Of a stretch of 53,338 nt of DNA, positions 9,168 through 16,320 are shown one piece after another. The stretch is from Phenylobacterium aquaticum (lineage in GTDB: Bacteria > Pseudomonadota > Alphaproteobacteria > Caulobacterales > Caulobacteraceae). Both the position numbers and the translations under genes were made by a program. Under the pieces are notes generated by a model that saw only the letters and a program-made list of their open reading frames with translations, was not told the DNA's origin and made no database searches. The DNA lies in assembly GCF_022695515.1 (NCBI RefSeq), contig NZ_JALDPT010000037.1:1-53338 (forward strand), in the 5' to 3' direction. Each line of letters opens with the position of its first letter. The stretch's first letter is position 1.

Positions 9168-10238
9168 CTAGCCGATTTCGGATTCGGCCAGAGCCCGGCG
9201 GCGATAGTCCGAAGGGGTGAGGCCGGTCTCGGCCTTGAAGGCGCGATTGAAAGGGCCCAGCGAGGCGAAGCCGGCGTCCAGCGCGATGGTCAGGATCGGC
9301 ACGCCCGCCTGGGTGGGATCGACGAGCGCGGCGCGGGCCTCGGCGATGCGGTGGCTGTTCAAGAAGGCGTTGAAGTTGCGGTGGCCGAGGCCCTGGTTGA
9401 TCAGCCGGCGCAGGCGATGCTCGGTCAGCCCCTGGCGGGCGGCGAGGGCCCCGATGGTCAGGCCGTCCTGGCGATAGACCCGGTCCACGGTCATGGCGTG
9501 GTCGAGGGCGCCGGCCAGCTGGGCGTCCTCCGGTTCGAGCTTGGGCGGCGGCGCGCTGGCCTCGCGGCCGAACAGGAGTTCGCCGCCGGGAATGCGCAGG
9601 AGGGCGAGCGCCACGGCGGCGGCGACCAGGACGAGGCCGAGGGCGTCGAGCAGGCCGGCGGCCTCCGGCTGGGCCTGGCGCACGCCGGTCAGGTCCGACA
9701 GGGCCCGCAGGCCCATATAGACCGCGGCCACCACCACGACCCGCAGGCGCAGGCTGCGGCGGGGCTCGACCAGGTCGCCTTTCCAGGCGGCCAGCACCTG
9801 GGCGACCGCCAGGCCCACGAAGAACAGGGTCTCCAGCGTCAGGGCCCCGGCGATCCAGGGGGCGAGCGGCAGATGGCGCGGCGCGAGGACCAGGCCCTGG
9901 ACGGCGCCGACCGTGACGACCACGAGCCAGATCAGGGCGTGGACCGGGCGGGGCTTGAAGTCGTCCTCGAACAGGGCGCGGCTGAACAGCCAGAACACCA
10001 CATTGCCGCCGGTGGACAGGACGATGAGCGGGGCCGACCACAGGCCGATCTGGCCGCAGACGCCGGGCGACATGGTGATGGCGTGGGCCGCGCCGCTGAT
10101 CGCGAACAGGGCGCCCAGGCGGGCGGGGACCAGGCGGCGATGGTCGCGGACCAGGATCGCCGCCACCAGGATCAGCAGCGCGCAGACCCCGCCGCGGACG
10201 AGGAGATCAAGGTCGGCAAGGGTCGCGGCCGTGGGCAT
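9168..10238 (-). CDS. AraC-family regulator with N-terminal membrane domain
   Basis: The 356-residue protein has about seven hydrophobic segments in the first 215 residues, followed by an AraC/XylS double helix-turn-helix at about 245-356 (LTIGALAARQGLTEHRLRRL, then ILTIALDAGFASLGPFNRAF and TGLTPSDYRRR). This layout is known for one-component regulators that sense at the membrane. Its start at 10238 follows AAGGGTCGCGGCC-type sequence with a weak ribosome site. The neighbour is the beta-lactamase-like lipoprotein on the same strand. Confidence 0.9.
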   Translation of the reverse strand: MPTAATLADLDLLVRGGVCALLILVAAILVRDHRRLVPARLGALFAISGAAHAITMSPGVCGQIGLWSAPLIVLSTGGNVVFWLFSRALFEDDFKPRPVHALIWLVVVTVGAVQGLVLAPRHLPLAPWIAGALTLETLFFVGLAVAQVLAAWKGDLVEPRRSLRLRVVVVAAVYMGLRALSDLTGVRQAQPEAAGLLDALGLVLVAAAVALALLRIPGGELLFGREASAPPPKLEPEDAQLAGALDHAMTVDRVYRQDGLTIGALAARQGLTEHRLRRLINQGLGHRNFNAFLNSHRIAEARAALVDPTQAGVPILTIALDAGFASLGPFNRAFKAETGLTPSDYRRRALAESEIG

Positions 10239-10285
10239 GGGGAAGGGGTAGCATCGGGGACGCGGGGTGTCAGCGGCGTGGCGTG

Positions 10286-10312
10286 CCCTCTCCCCACGAG
10301 GTGGGGAGAGGG
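10286..10312. repeat. Palindromic repeat, probable terminator
   Basis: A perfect 12-bp inverted repeat (CCCTCTCCCCAC / GTGGGGAGAGGG) with loop GAG, immediately after the P450 stop on the minus strand. It shares its arms with 5061-5086 and 15081-15107. Position suggests an end to P450 transcription, although there is no T-run. Confidence 0.8.
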
Positions 10313-10314
10313 GG

Positions 10315-11505
10315 TCAGGCCCGCTTGAACCTCAGCGGCATGGTCCGGGGCCCCGAGATGAAGTTCGAGGCCAGCCATTCGGGCGGGGCGGCGAGTTCGA
10401 AGTCGGTCATGCGGTTCAGGACCTCGCGCAGCATGGCGTCGATCTCGATGCGGGCGATGTGCTGCCCCAGGCAGTTGTGGGCGCCGGCGCCGAAGGCGAT
10501 CTGGGCGTTGTCGGGGCGGCTGAGGTCGAGGGCTTCGGGGCGGTCGAACTTGGCGGCGTCGCGATTGGCCGAGCCGAAATACATGACCACCTTCTGGCCG
10601 GCGCCGATCTGCTGGCCGGCGAGCTCGACGTCGCGGGTGGCGGTGCGGCGCATATAGATGACGGGGCTGGCATAACGCAGCAGCTCTTCGCGGGCCGAGG
10701 GCAGGCGACCCTCCAGGTCGGCCTTCAGCCAGGCCAGCTGGTCGGGATTGTCCATCAGGGCCAGCAGGCCGCCGGAGAGCAGGTTGCGGGTGGTGTCGCC
10801 CCCGGCGTCGATCAGCAACAGGAAGAAGAGCAGGAATTCCATATCGTCCAGCCGGCGGCCGTCGACCTCGGCGGCGAGCAGGCGGCTGGCGAGATCGTCG
10901 CCGGGTCGGGCGCGCTTCTCGGCCATGACCTTCGAGCCGTATTCGAACATCTTGAAGACCGCCTGCGCGCCGGCGCCGGGGGCCTGGGCCTCGGGCGCGG
11001 TGTGGATCGCCTCGGTGAGTGCATAGAGCTCGCGGCCGTCGTCCAGCGGCAGGCCCATCAGTTCGGCGATGACGAAGGAGGGCATCTCGCCGGCGACGTC
11101 GGCGACGAAGTCGACCTCGCCCTTGTCAATAACAGCATCGACGATCTGGCGGGCCAGCGCCTGGATCCGCTCGGCGCGGAGCTTGGCCGCGGGCAGGGTG
11201 AACTCCGAGCGGATCAGCTTGCGGAACGCCGTGTGGTCCGGCGGATCCATCATCAGCATCATCTTATAGGGGCCGAAGGCGGCGGACTCCGGGCCGGGGT
11301 CGGGGATCATCACCGTGGGTTCGGAGGAGAAGGTCTGAAAGTCGCGGTCGACGGTCCAGACATCGTCATAGCGGGTGACCGCCCAGAAGCCGGGGCCGTT
11401 CGGCTCCTCGCACCAGTGGACGGGGGAATTGGCCCGGAGCCAGGCGAACTGGTCGTGCGGCTGGCCGGCCGCGAAGCTGCGCGGCGAGACGAGATCGATG
11501 TTCAT
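10315..11505 (-). CDS. Cytochrome P450
   Basis: A 396-residue soluble bacterial P450. It has the heme-binding loop FGAGAHNCLGQHIAR with ligand C345, the K-helix ExxR (EELLRY), and the I-helix oxygen-activation motif (IDAGGDTTRN). The protein would mono-oxygenate a small hydrophobic substrate with electrons from a ferredoxin system, neither of which is encoded nearby. Its sequence is of the CYP family often seen in Caulobacterales and Sphingomonads for terpenoid or lipid oxidation (inference). It is monocistronic, with GGGAGG upstream of the ATG. Confidence 0.93.
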   Translation of the reverse strand: MNIDLVSPRSFAAGQPHDQFAWLRANSPVHWCEEPNGPGFWAVTRYDDVWTVDRDFQTFSSEPTVMIPDPGPESAAFGPYKMMLMMDPPDHTAFRKLIRSEFTLPAAKLRAERIQALARQIVDAVIDKGEVDFVADVAGEMPSFVIAELMGLPLDDGRELYALTEAIHTAPEAQAPGAGAQAVFKMFEYGSKVMAEKRARPGDDLASRLLAAEVDGRRLDDMEFLLFFLLLIDAGGDTTRNLLSGGLLALMDNPDQLAWLKADLEGRLPSAREELLRYASPVIYMRRTATRDVELAGQQIGAGQKVVMYFGSANRDAAKFDRPEALDLSRPDNAQIAFGAGAHNCLGQHIARIEIDAMLREVLNRMTDFELAAPPEWLASNFISGPRTMPLRFKRA

Positions 11506-11876
11506 GGCGTCCTCCCTTGGGGCGCAGCATCGACCTGGGCCCCGCCGGGTTCAAGGGCGCCCTGGCGTCACCCGCAGGCGGACTGTGCCGGTTCGATCCA
11601 GCCCGGTGGTTCAAAGCGGGCCGGTCCCGAAACGGTCGGCCGCAGGGCCGGTTGGGGCGGCGTTAACGGCCGCGAAAAGGCGCTCCCGCGTGGGGGGAAT
11701 CGGGGGCGGGGCGGATTCCCCAGGTGAGTCACCGGGCCGCGTTTACTTAGTTTATATTGTCTTAATTTAAGGAATTGGAAATATAGAATCTTAACCCGTG
11801 GTATAGATTCCGAATAGACGGCACATCCATTGCGTTGAGGCTTCCGTCGCCACTCCCGGCGACTTGGGAGCTAAAC
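11506..11876 (+). promoter_or_regulatory. 371-base intergenic region with AT-rich promoter zone for the fibre locus
   Basis: No gene is visible here. The first ~230 bases are GC-rich. From about 11740 to 11820 the sequence becomes markedly AT-rich, with TTAA at 11762-11765, 11767-11770 and 11791-11794, and TATAGA-like -10 elements near 11782 and 11802. CTTAA-T-TTAAG at 11761-11771 is an inverted repeat. TTAA-type sites recall CtrA binding, but none has the full TTAA-N7-TTAA spacing. An AT-rich leader before a cell-cycle-regulated surface locus is plausible. Confidence 0.5.
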
Positions 11877-12503
11877 ATGACCTTCAAGACCCTGTTCGCC
11901 GCCGCCGCCCTGTCGGTTGTCGCGACCGCCGCCTTCGCCGCCGACAATTCCGGCGCACAAAGCGTTTCCAGCAGCCAGACCGACTACGCGACCATCGTCG
12001 CCAACCTGAACACCAACATCAACAACGTGACCGGCAAGGTCGACGCGACCGCCGCCGCCATCGGCAACACCGCCTCGATCGCCGGAGACCAGGCGGGCAA
12101 CATCTCCAACCGCCAGATCTTCAACGGCAATGCGGTGGCCAATCTGAACGGCCATCTGAGCGATGTGGTGGGCGATGTCGGCGTCACCGCCGCGGCCATC
12201 GGCAACACGCTCACCGTCGATGTCGCCAAGGCGGGCTCGGTCAACAATGTCCAGTACGCCAGCTATGACCCGTCCGCGAACCTGACGCTCGACAGCTACA
12301 ATGTCGACGGCGCCCTGTCCTCGACCGCCGCCGCCATCGCCAACACCGCCACGATCTCGGGCGAAGTGGCCTCGATCGGCTCGACCCAGGTGAACGCCGC
12401 CTACACCGTGGCCAGCACCAACGCCAAGATCAGCAAGGTCGTGGGCGACGTCTCCGTCACCTCCGCCGCCATCGGCAACAGCCTGACGATCAAGGGCTTC
12501 TAA
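11877..12503 (+). CDS. Secreted repeat protein of the holdfast/curli-like locus (HfaD-like candidate)
   Basis: The 208-residue protein has a clear signal peptide (residues 1-21, ending ATAAFA). The rest is four imperfect repeats of 46, 46, 45 and ~38 residues. Each repeat has a Q (34, 80, 126, 171), then a V-A-N-L-N-like strand, then V-x-G-D-V, then the T-A-A-A-I-G-N motif (IGN at 62-64, 108-110 and 199-201; IAN at 154-156). It is rich in A, N, V, T and S, has no cysteine, and looks like a beta-solenoid or amyloid-forming fibre subunit. The start at 11877 follows GGGAG. It lies 5' of hfaA and hfaB, where Caulobacter has hfaD at the 3' end, so it may replace HfaD. The name is an inference. Confidence 0.75.
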   Translation: MTFKTLFAAAALSVVATAAFAADNSGAQSVSSSQTDYATIVANLNTNINNVTGKVDATAAAIGNTASIAGDQAGNISNRQIFNGNAVANLNGHLSDVVGDVGVTAAAIGNTLTVDVAKAGSVNNVQYASYDPSANLTLDSYNVDGALSSTAAAIANTATISGEVASIGSTQVNAAYTVASTNAKISKVVGDVSVTSAAIGNSLTIKGF

Positions 12504-12511
12504 GCCTGGCC

Positions 12512-12542
12512 GCGCCGCTCCGTCCCCAAGGCGGAGCGGCGC
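12512..12542 (+). terminator. Strong intercistronic hairpin (attenuator or RNA-stability element)
   Basis: A perfect 11-bp inverted repeat (GCGCCGCTCCG / CGGAGCGGCGC) with a 9-base loop, followed by ACCCTTTT. It sits between the repeat-protein gene and hfaA. It may end a share of transcripts so that the structural subunit exceeds the anchor proteins. It also contains the only GGAG near the 12553 start, so it could hide a ribosome site. Confidence 0.7.
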
Positions 12543-12552
12543 ACCCTTTTCG

Positions 12553-13008
12553 ATGACCTTCCGTCCTTCGAGTTCCAAGATGATCCCCGCCCACGCCCGC
12601 TGGCTCACCCTGCCGCCCCTGATCCTCGCGCTCGCCCACGCCCATCCGAGCGCGGCCCAGTCGCTGACCGCCAGCCGGCTGAACGCCGGCTATGGCCGGG
12701 CGATGGGACAGGAGAACCTGCCGGTCGATCCCTCGACCCGGGACGCCAACAACAACCGGGTGATCGTCAACGGCCTGCTGGCCGACCCGTCGGGTCTGTC
12801 GGGAGGCCTGGGCGCGGGGCTGGGCGACAGTCAGGGCGTGTTCTCAGGCACGAGCCAGCTGAATGTCTCGGCCGTGGCCAACCAGATCAACATCGTCGCC
12901 GCCGGCTCCTGGAACACCATCATCGTCGACGCCACCCAGACCAATACCGGTTCGGTCCAGGCGACGGCCAACCTCAAGACCGCCACGGTGTCCGATGTCT
13001 CGCGCTAA
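12553..13008 (+). CDS. hfaA: Holdfast-anchor protein HfaA-like (curlin-related)
   Basis: The 151-residue exported protein has a signal ending SAAQ. A conserved block follows (LNAGYGRAMGQEN, then STRDANNNRVIVNG), and then a curlin-like region, NQINIVAAGSWNTIIVDATQ, with spaced N, G, N and Q. In Caulobacter, HfaA is an outer-membrane-associated fibre that fixes the polar holdfast to the envelope and depends on HfaB. The start is uncertain: 12553 has no well-spaced ribosome site, and an ATG at 12580 would give a shorter signal peptide. The end overlaps hfaB by 14 bases, implying translational coupling. Confidence 0.8.
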   Translation: MTFRPSSSKMIPAHARWLTLPPLILALAHAHPSAAQSLTASRLNAGYGRAMGQENLPVDPSTRDANNNRVIVNGLLADPSGLSGGLGAGLGDSQGVFSGTSQLNVSAVANQINIVAAGSWNTIIVDATQTNTGSVQATANLKTATVSDVSR

Positions 13009-13951
13009 GCTGCTTGCCGCCTTCGCCGCCGTGTCGGCCCTGTCGCTGGGCGCCTGCGCGAGCGTGGAGACGCCGCCGGTCGCCGCCAACGGCCTCTATG
13101 CCGATCCGATGGGCGCGGCCCCAGTGACGGCCAACGACACCCCCTATTCGGACGCGCTGGTCTGTCTGTCGGACTATGCGCGCCATTACCGGCTGCCCTC
13201 GCCGCGTATCGCGGTGGGGCGTATCACCGACTACACCGGCAAGCAGGAGGACTATCAGGGCGGGCCGAAGCTGACCCAGGGCGCCTCGCTGATGGCGATC
13301 ACGGCGCTCGCCAAGTCCGGCGCCCGGCTGGTGGAGCGTTATGACAACTCGGTCTCCGAGCTGGAGCTGAAATACGCCAACGGCAAGCTGATCTCCGACG
13401 CGGGCCAGGGGCCGGGCCAGTTCCGCCAGATCCCGGTCGGGGCCATGTCGGGCTCGGACTATGTGCTGATCGGCGGCATCACCGAGCTGAACTATAATAT
13501 CCGCTCGTCCGGCGCCGACGGCGCGGTGGGCGGGCAGGGGACCCGCGACGCCAAGGGCCAGTTCAAGGCCCGCACCTATGTGATGAACGTCGGCGTCGAC
13601 CTGCGGCTGGTGGACACCAAGACCTCCGACATCGTCGACGTGGTCTCCTATCAGAAGCAGATCGTCGGCAAGGAGGTCAGCGCCGGGGTGTTCAGCTTCC
13701 TGGGCGACACGGTGGTGGACCTGAGCGCCGGCAAGGGCGGGCTGGAGCCTTTGCAGCTGGCCGTGCGCGCCGAGATCGAGCGGGCGGTGCTGGAGATGAT
13801 GGCCGGGCTCTATCGGGCGCCGGGGCCGGAGGTCTGCCTCTCGCCGGGATCGGATCCCCTGGCGGCGCCGGCGCGGCCGCCGGCCGCCTTGGCCCAGGGC
13901 GCCTATCGGCCGATCAGCGGCGGCATGAGCTGGGCCGGCCGCTCGCGCTAG
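12995..13951 (+). CDS. hfaB: Holdfast-anchor secretion lipoprotein HfaB (CsgG family)
   Basis: The 318-residue lipoprotein has its signal ending ALSLGAC (lipid Cys 21). The body matches the CsgG fold: IAVGRITDYTGKQEDY, then GASLMAITALAKSGARLVERYDNS, then VLIGGITELNYNI and VDLRLVDTKTSDIVD. CsgG-type proteins form outer-membrane pores that export curli-like subunits, here HfaA and probably the upstream repeat protein. The C-terminal ~40 residues are Pro/Ala-rich. The gene overlaps hfaA by 14 bases. No hfaD follows: the next gene is on the opposite strand and shares a CTAG stop overlap. Confidence 0.9.
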   Translation: MSRAKLLAAFAAVSALSLGACASVETPPVAANGLYADPMGAAPVTANDTPYSDALVCLSDYARHYRLPSPRIAVGRITDYTGKQEDYQGGPKLTQGASLMAITALAKSGARLVERYDNSVSELELKYANGKLISDAGQGPGQFRQIPVGAMSGSDYVLIGGITELNYNIRSSGADGAVGGQGTRDAKGQFKARTYVMNVGVDLRLVDTKTSDIVDVVSYQKQIVGKEVSAGVFSFLGDTVVDLSAGKGGLEPLQLAVRAEIERAVLEMMAGLYRAPGPEVCLSPGSDPLAAPARPPAALAQGAYRPISGGMSWAGRSR

Positions 13952-14814
13952 AGCTGGTCCCACCAGGGATAGCGCGCCGGCATGTCGGTCGAGACCTTGC
14001 CCGGAAAGTCGGGCGCGCGCTTCTCCAGGAAGGCGCCGACCCCTTCGCGGGCGTCCGGTCCGCCGCCCAGCTCCATCGCGAAGGCGCCGTCGAGCTTGAG
14101 CAGGCCGAAGGGATCGGGGGCGCCGGCGAAGCGCCACAGCATCTGGCGGGTGAGGGCGATGGAGACCGGGGCGGTGTTCTCGGCGATCTCCAGCGCGATC
14201 TCGCGGGCGCGGGCCAGGAGCTGATCGGGCTCGACGATCTCGCTGACCAGCTGGCCGGCCAGCGCCTCGTCCGCCGTGATCAGCTTGCCGGACAGGCACC
14301 AGCGCAGGGCCTGGGAGAGGCCCACGAGCCGGGGCAGGAACCAGGCGCTGCCGGCCTCGGGCACCAGGCCGCGGCGGGCGAAGACGAAGCCGAACTTGGC
14401 GGCGGGCGTGGTGATGCGGATGTCCATGGGCAGGGTGAGCGTCACGCCCACGCCGACGGCCGCGCCATTGATCGCGGCGATGATCGGCTTGCGGCAATTG
14501 AACATCGCCCCGACAAAGCCGGCCCCGCCGCCGCGCACCCGGCCCTTGGAGCCGGAATCCTGGAAGGCCACCGAGCCCTCGGCCTGGGTGTCGAAGGCCC
14601 CGGCGCCGCCGGAGATGTCCGCCCCGGCGCAGAAGCCGCGGCCGGCCCCGGTGACGATCACCACCCGGACGCCGTCGTCCTCGTCGGCCCGCAGGAAGAC
14701 CTCCTCAAGCTCCGCGCCCATGGTGGCGGTGTAGGCGTTGAGCTTGTCGGGGCGGTTGAGGGTGACGGTCGCGATCGCGCCGTCCAGCTCATAGAGCAGG
14801 GTCTGATAGGTCAT
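13948..14814 (-). CDS. Enoyl-CoA hydratase/isomerase (crotonase family)
   Basis: The 288-residue protein has crotonase motifs: GRGFCAGADISGG (oxyanion hole), NGAAVGVGVTLTLPMD (second oxyanion segment), and RRGLVPEAGSAWFLPRLVG with the conserved Glu. It would hydrate or isomerise an enoyl-CoA in beta-oxidation. A ~25-residue Gly/Ser-rich insertion (GGAGAFDTQAEGSVAF and following) between the two oxyanion segments is typical of one subgroup. The start at 14814 follows GGGGAGGACC. No pathway partner is adjacent on the same strand. Confidence 0.9.
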   Translation of the reverse strand: MTYQTLLYELDGAIATVTLNRPDKLNAYTATMGAELEEVFLRADEDDGVRVVIVTGAGRGFCAGADISGGAGAFDTQAEGSVAFQDSGSKGRVRGGGAGFVGAMFNCRKPIIAAINGAAVGVGVTLTLPMDIRITTPAAKFGFVFARRGLVPEAGSAWFLPRLVGLSQALRWCLSGKLITADEALAGQLVSEIVEPDQLLARAREIALEIAENTAPVSIALTRQMLWRFAGAPDPFGLLKLDGAFAMELGGGPDAREGVGAFLEKRAPDFPGKVSTDMPARYPWWDQL

Positions 14815-14905
14815 GGCGGTCCTCCCCGGAGGCTGTTTTCAGCAGTGGGCGCGCGGTGACCGAGGGGCAGGCAATGGGGTTTGAGGAGGGGTGCGCGCCA
14901 TTGGC

Positions 14906-15107
14906 CCTCTCCCAGCTTGCGGGGGTCGAGAGCGGCGTGTCGCCAAACCATTGGCGCCACGCATAGCCGGACCAAGCGGTCCGGCTCGCTCTAGGCGGTT
15001 GGGTGAGGGGCTTTCCGAGGGGGCCGTTGTGATGTTTCGCGCCGAAAGACGCACGGCTTCGCCGCGCGCCCCTCACCCCAACCCTCTCCCCACGAGGTGG
15101 GGCGAGG
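14906..15107. repeat. Mosaic of nested palindromic repeats in a 307-base gene-free region
   Basis: The stretch 14815-15121 holds no gene. It begins with half of the CCCTCTCCC palindrome (14906). It then holds a 7-bp hairpin CCGGACC-AAGC-GGTCCGG (14967-14984), and a 15/16-base inverted pair GGTTGGGTGAGGGGC (14997-15011) and GCCCCTCACCCCAACC (15067-15082) spaced by 55 bases. It ends with a slightly degenerate copy of the CCCTCTCCCCAC-GAG-GTGGGGCGAGGG palindrome (15081-15107). The last unit lies just after the cysteine synthase stop and may terminate it. Confidence 0.75.
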
Positions 15108-15121
15108 GAGAAGGCGCGCGC

Positions 15122-16168
15122 CTAAGCCGCCGGCTTCCCATAGGGCGTGGAGTCGAACACCGCCTGCTCGGCTTCAGTCATTTCGGCCGGGACGTCGGCG
15201 AAGAGGGGGGTCGACAGGTAGCGTTCGCCGGTGTCGGGGAGCATGCACAGGATGTTCGAGCCCACCGGGGCCTCGGCGGCGACCTTGAGCGCGCCGGCGA
15301 AGGTGGCGCCCCCGCTGATACCGACGAAGATCCCTTCCTGGGTGGCGAGCTGCTGGGAGAGGCGGATGGCGTCGGGGCCGGGGATCTCCAGGACCTGGTC
15401 GTACAGCTTCTCGTCGATGGCTTCGTTCGCCACGCGCGGGATGAAGTCCGGGGTCCAGCCCTGCATGGGGTGGGGCTTCCAGGCCGGGTGGCCGGCCGAG
15501 GGGCTGCCGTCGGGGTTGCGGGCCTGGGGCTCGCCGCTGGCGAACAGCGGGGCGTCGGAGGGTTCGCAGACCACGATCTTGGTCTTGGGGCTCTGCTTGC
15601 GCAGGACGCGGCCGACGCCGGTGAGGGTGCCGCCGGTCCCGTAGCCGGTGACCCAGTAGTCGAGGCCCTCGGCCTTGAAGTCCTCCAGGATCTCGACGGC
15701 GGTGGTGCGGGAGTGGACCTCGGGATTGGCCTCGTTCTCGAACTGGCGGGTCATGAACCAGCCATGGGCGGCGGCCAGCTCCTTGGTCTTCTCGATCATG
15801 CCGGTGGCGCGCAGGGCCGCGGGCGTCAGGATCACCTTGGCGCCCAGGAAGCGCATCAGCTTGCGGCGCTCGACGGAGAAGCTCTCGGCCATGACGATGA
15901 CCAGGGGATAGCCCTTGGCCGCGCAGACCATGGCGAGACCGATGCCGGTGTTGCCGCTGGTCGCCTCGACCACCGTCTGGCCGGGCTTGAGCTCGCCGGA
16001 TTTCTCGGCGGCCTCGATGACGCCGAGCGCCAGGCGGTCCTTGACCGAGCCCAGGGGGTTGAAGGCCTCGACCTTGACCCAGAGGTTCACGCCGGGCGGG
16101 CCCAGGCGGTTGACGCGGACCACGGGCGTGCGGCCGACCGTCTCCAGAATGCTCTGATACTTGGTCAT
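15122..16168 (-). CDS. cysK: Cysteine synthase A (O-acetylserine sulfhydrylase)
   Basis: The 348-residue PLP enzyme has the cofactor lysine K43 in NPLGSVKDRL, the substrate loop TSGNTGIGLA and the phosphate-binding GTGGTLTGVGR loop. It makes L-cysteine from O-acetylserine and sulfide in the cytoplasm. It is a little longer than the typical ~310 residues because of an insertion around ARNPDGSPSAGHPAWKPHPM and a C-terminal extension. The ATG at 16168 follows AGGAGAGG. It is divergent from the DUF885 gene; no sulfate-assimilation genes are nearby. Confidence 0.92.
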   Translation of the reverse strand: MTKYQSILETVGRTPVVRVNRLGPPGVNLWVKVEAFNPLGSVKDRLALGVIEAAEKSGELKPGQTVVEATSGNTGIGLAMVCAAKGYPLVIVMAESFSVERRKLMRFLGAKVILTPAALRATGMIEKTKELAAAHGWFMTRQFENEANPEVHSRTTAVEILEDFKAEGLDYWVTGYGTGGTLTGVGRVLRKQSPKTKIVVCEPSDAPLFASGEPQARNPDGSPSAGHPAWKPHPMQGWTPDFIPRVANEAIDEKLYDQVLEIPGPDAIRLSQQLATQEGIFVGISGGATFAGALKVAAEAPVGSNILCMLPDTGERYLSTPLFADVPAEMTEAEQAVFDSTPYGKPAA

Positions 16169-16320
16169 GGGGTGTTCCTCTCCTGCAGGCGGCGGCACCT
16201 TGAACCGCGGCGACGGCGGCGCGAACCCCAAATTTCCTGAGATCGCGATGAGCCGCGCCGGGGAGTGGACGCAGGGTCCGACCCGTCTATGGTCACCGAC
16301 TTCGGTTCGGAGGTTCGCCC

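Noticed and set aside
8421..10328. Long plus-strand open frame opposite the beta-lactamase and AraC genes
   Set aside because: The protein is a low-complexity Gly/Gln/Asp-rich shadow; the minus-strand genes have clear domain motifs.
11761..11795. CtrA box (TTAA-N7-TTAA) in the fibre-locus promoter
   Set aside because: TTAA words are present but at spacings of 1 and 20 bases, not 7, so I list only the AT-rich region.
16169..16320. Riboswitch or S-box upstream of cysK
   Set aside because: The 152-base divergent gap shows no paired structure long enough to support one.
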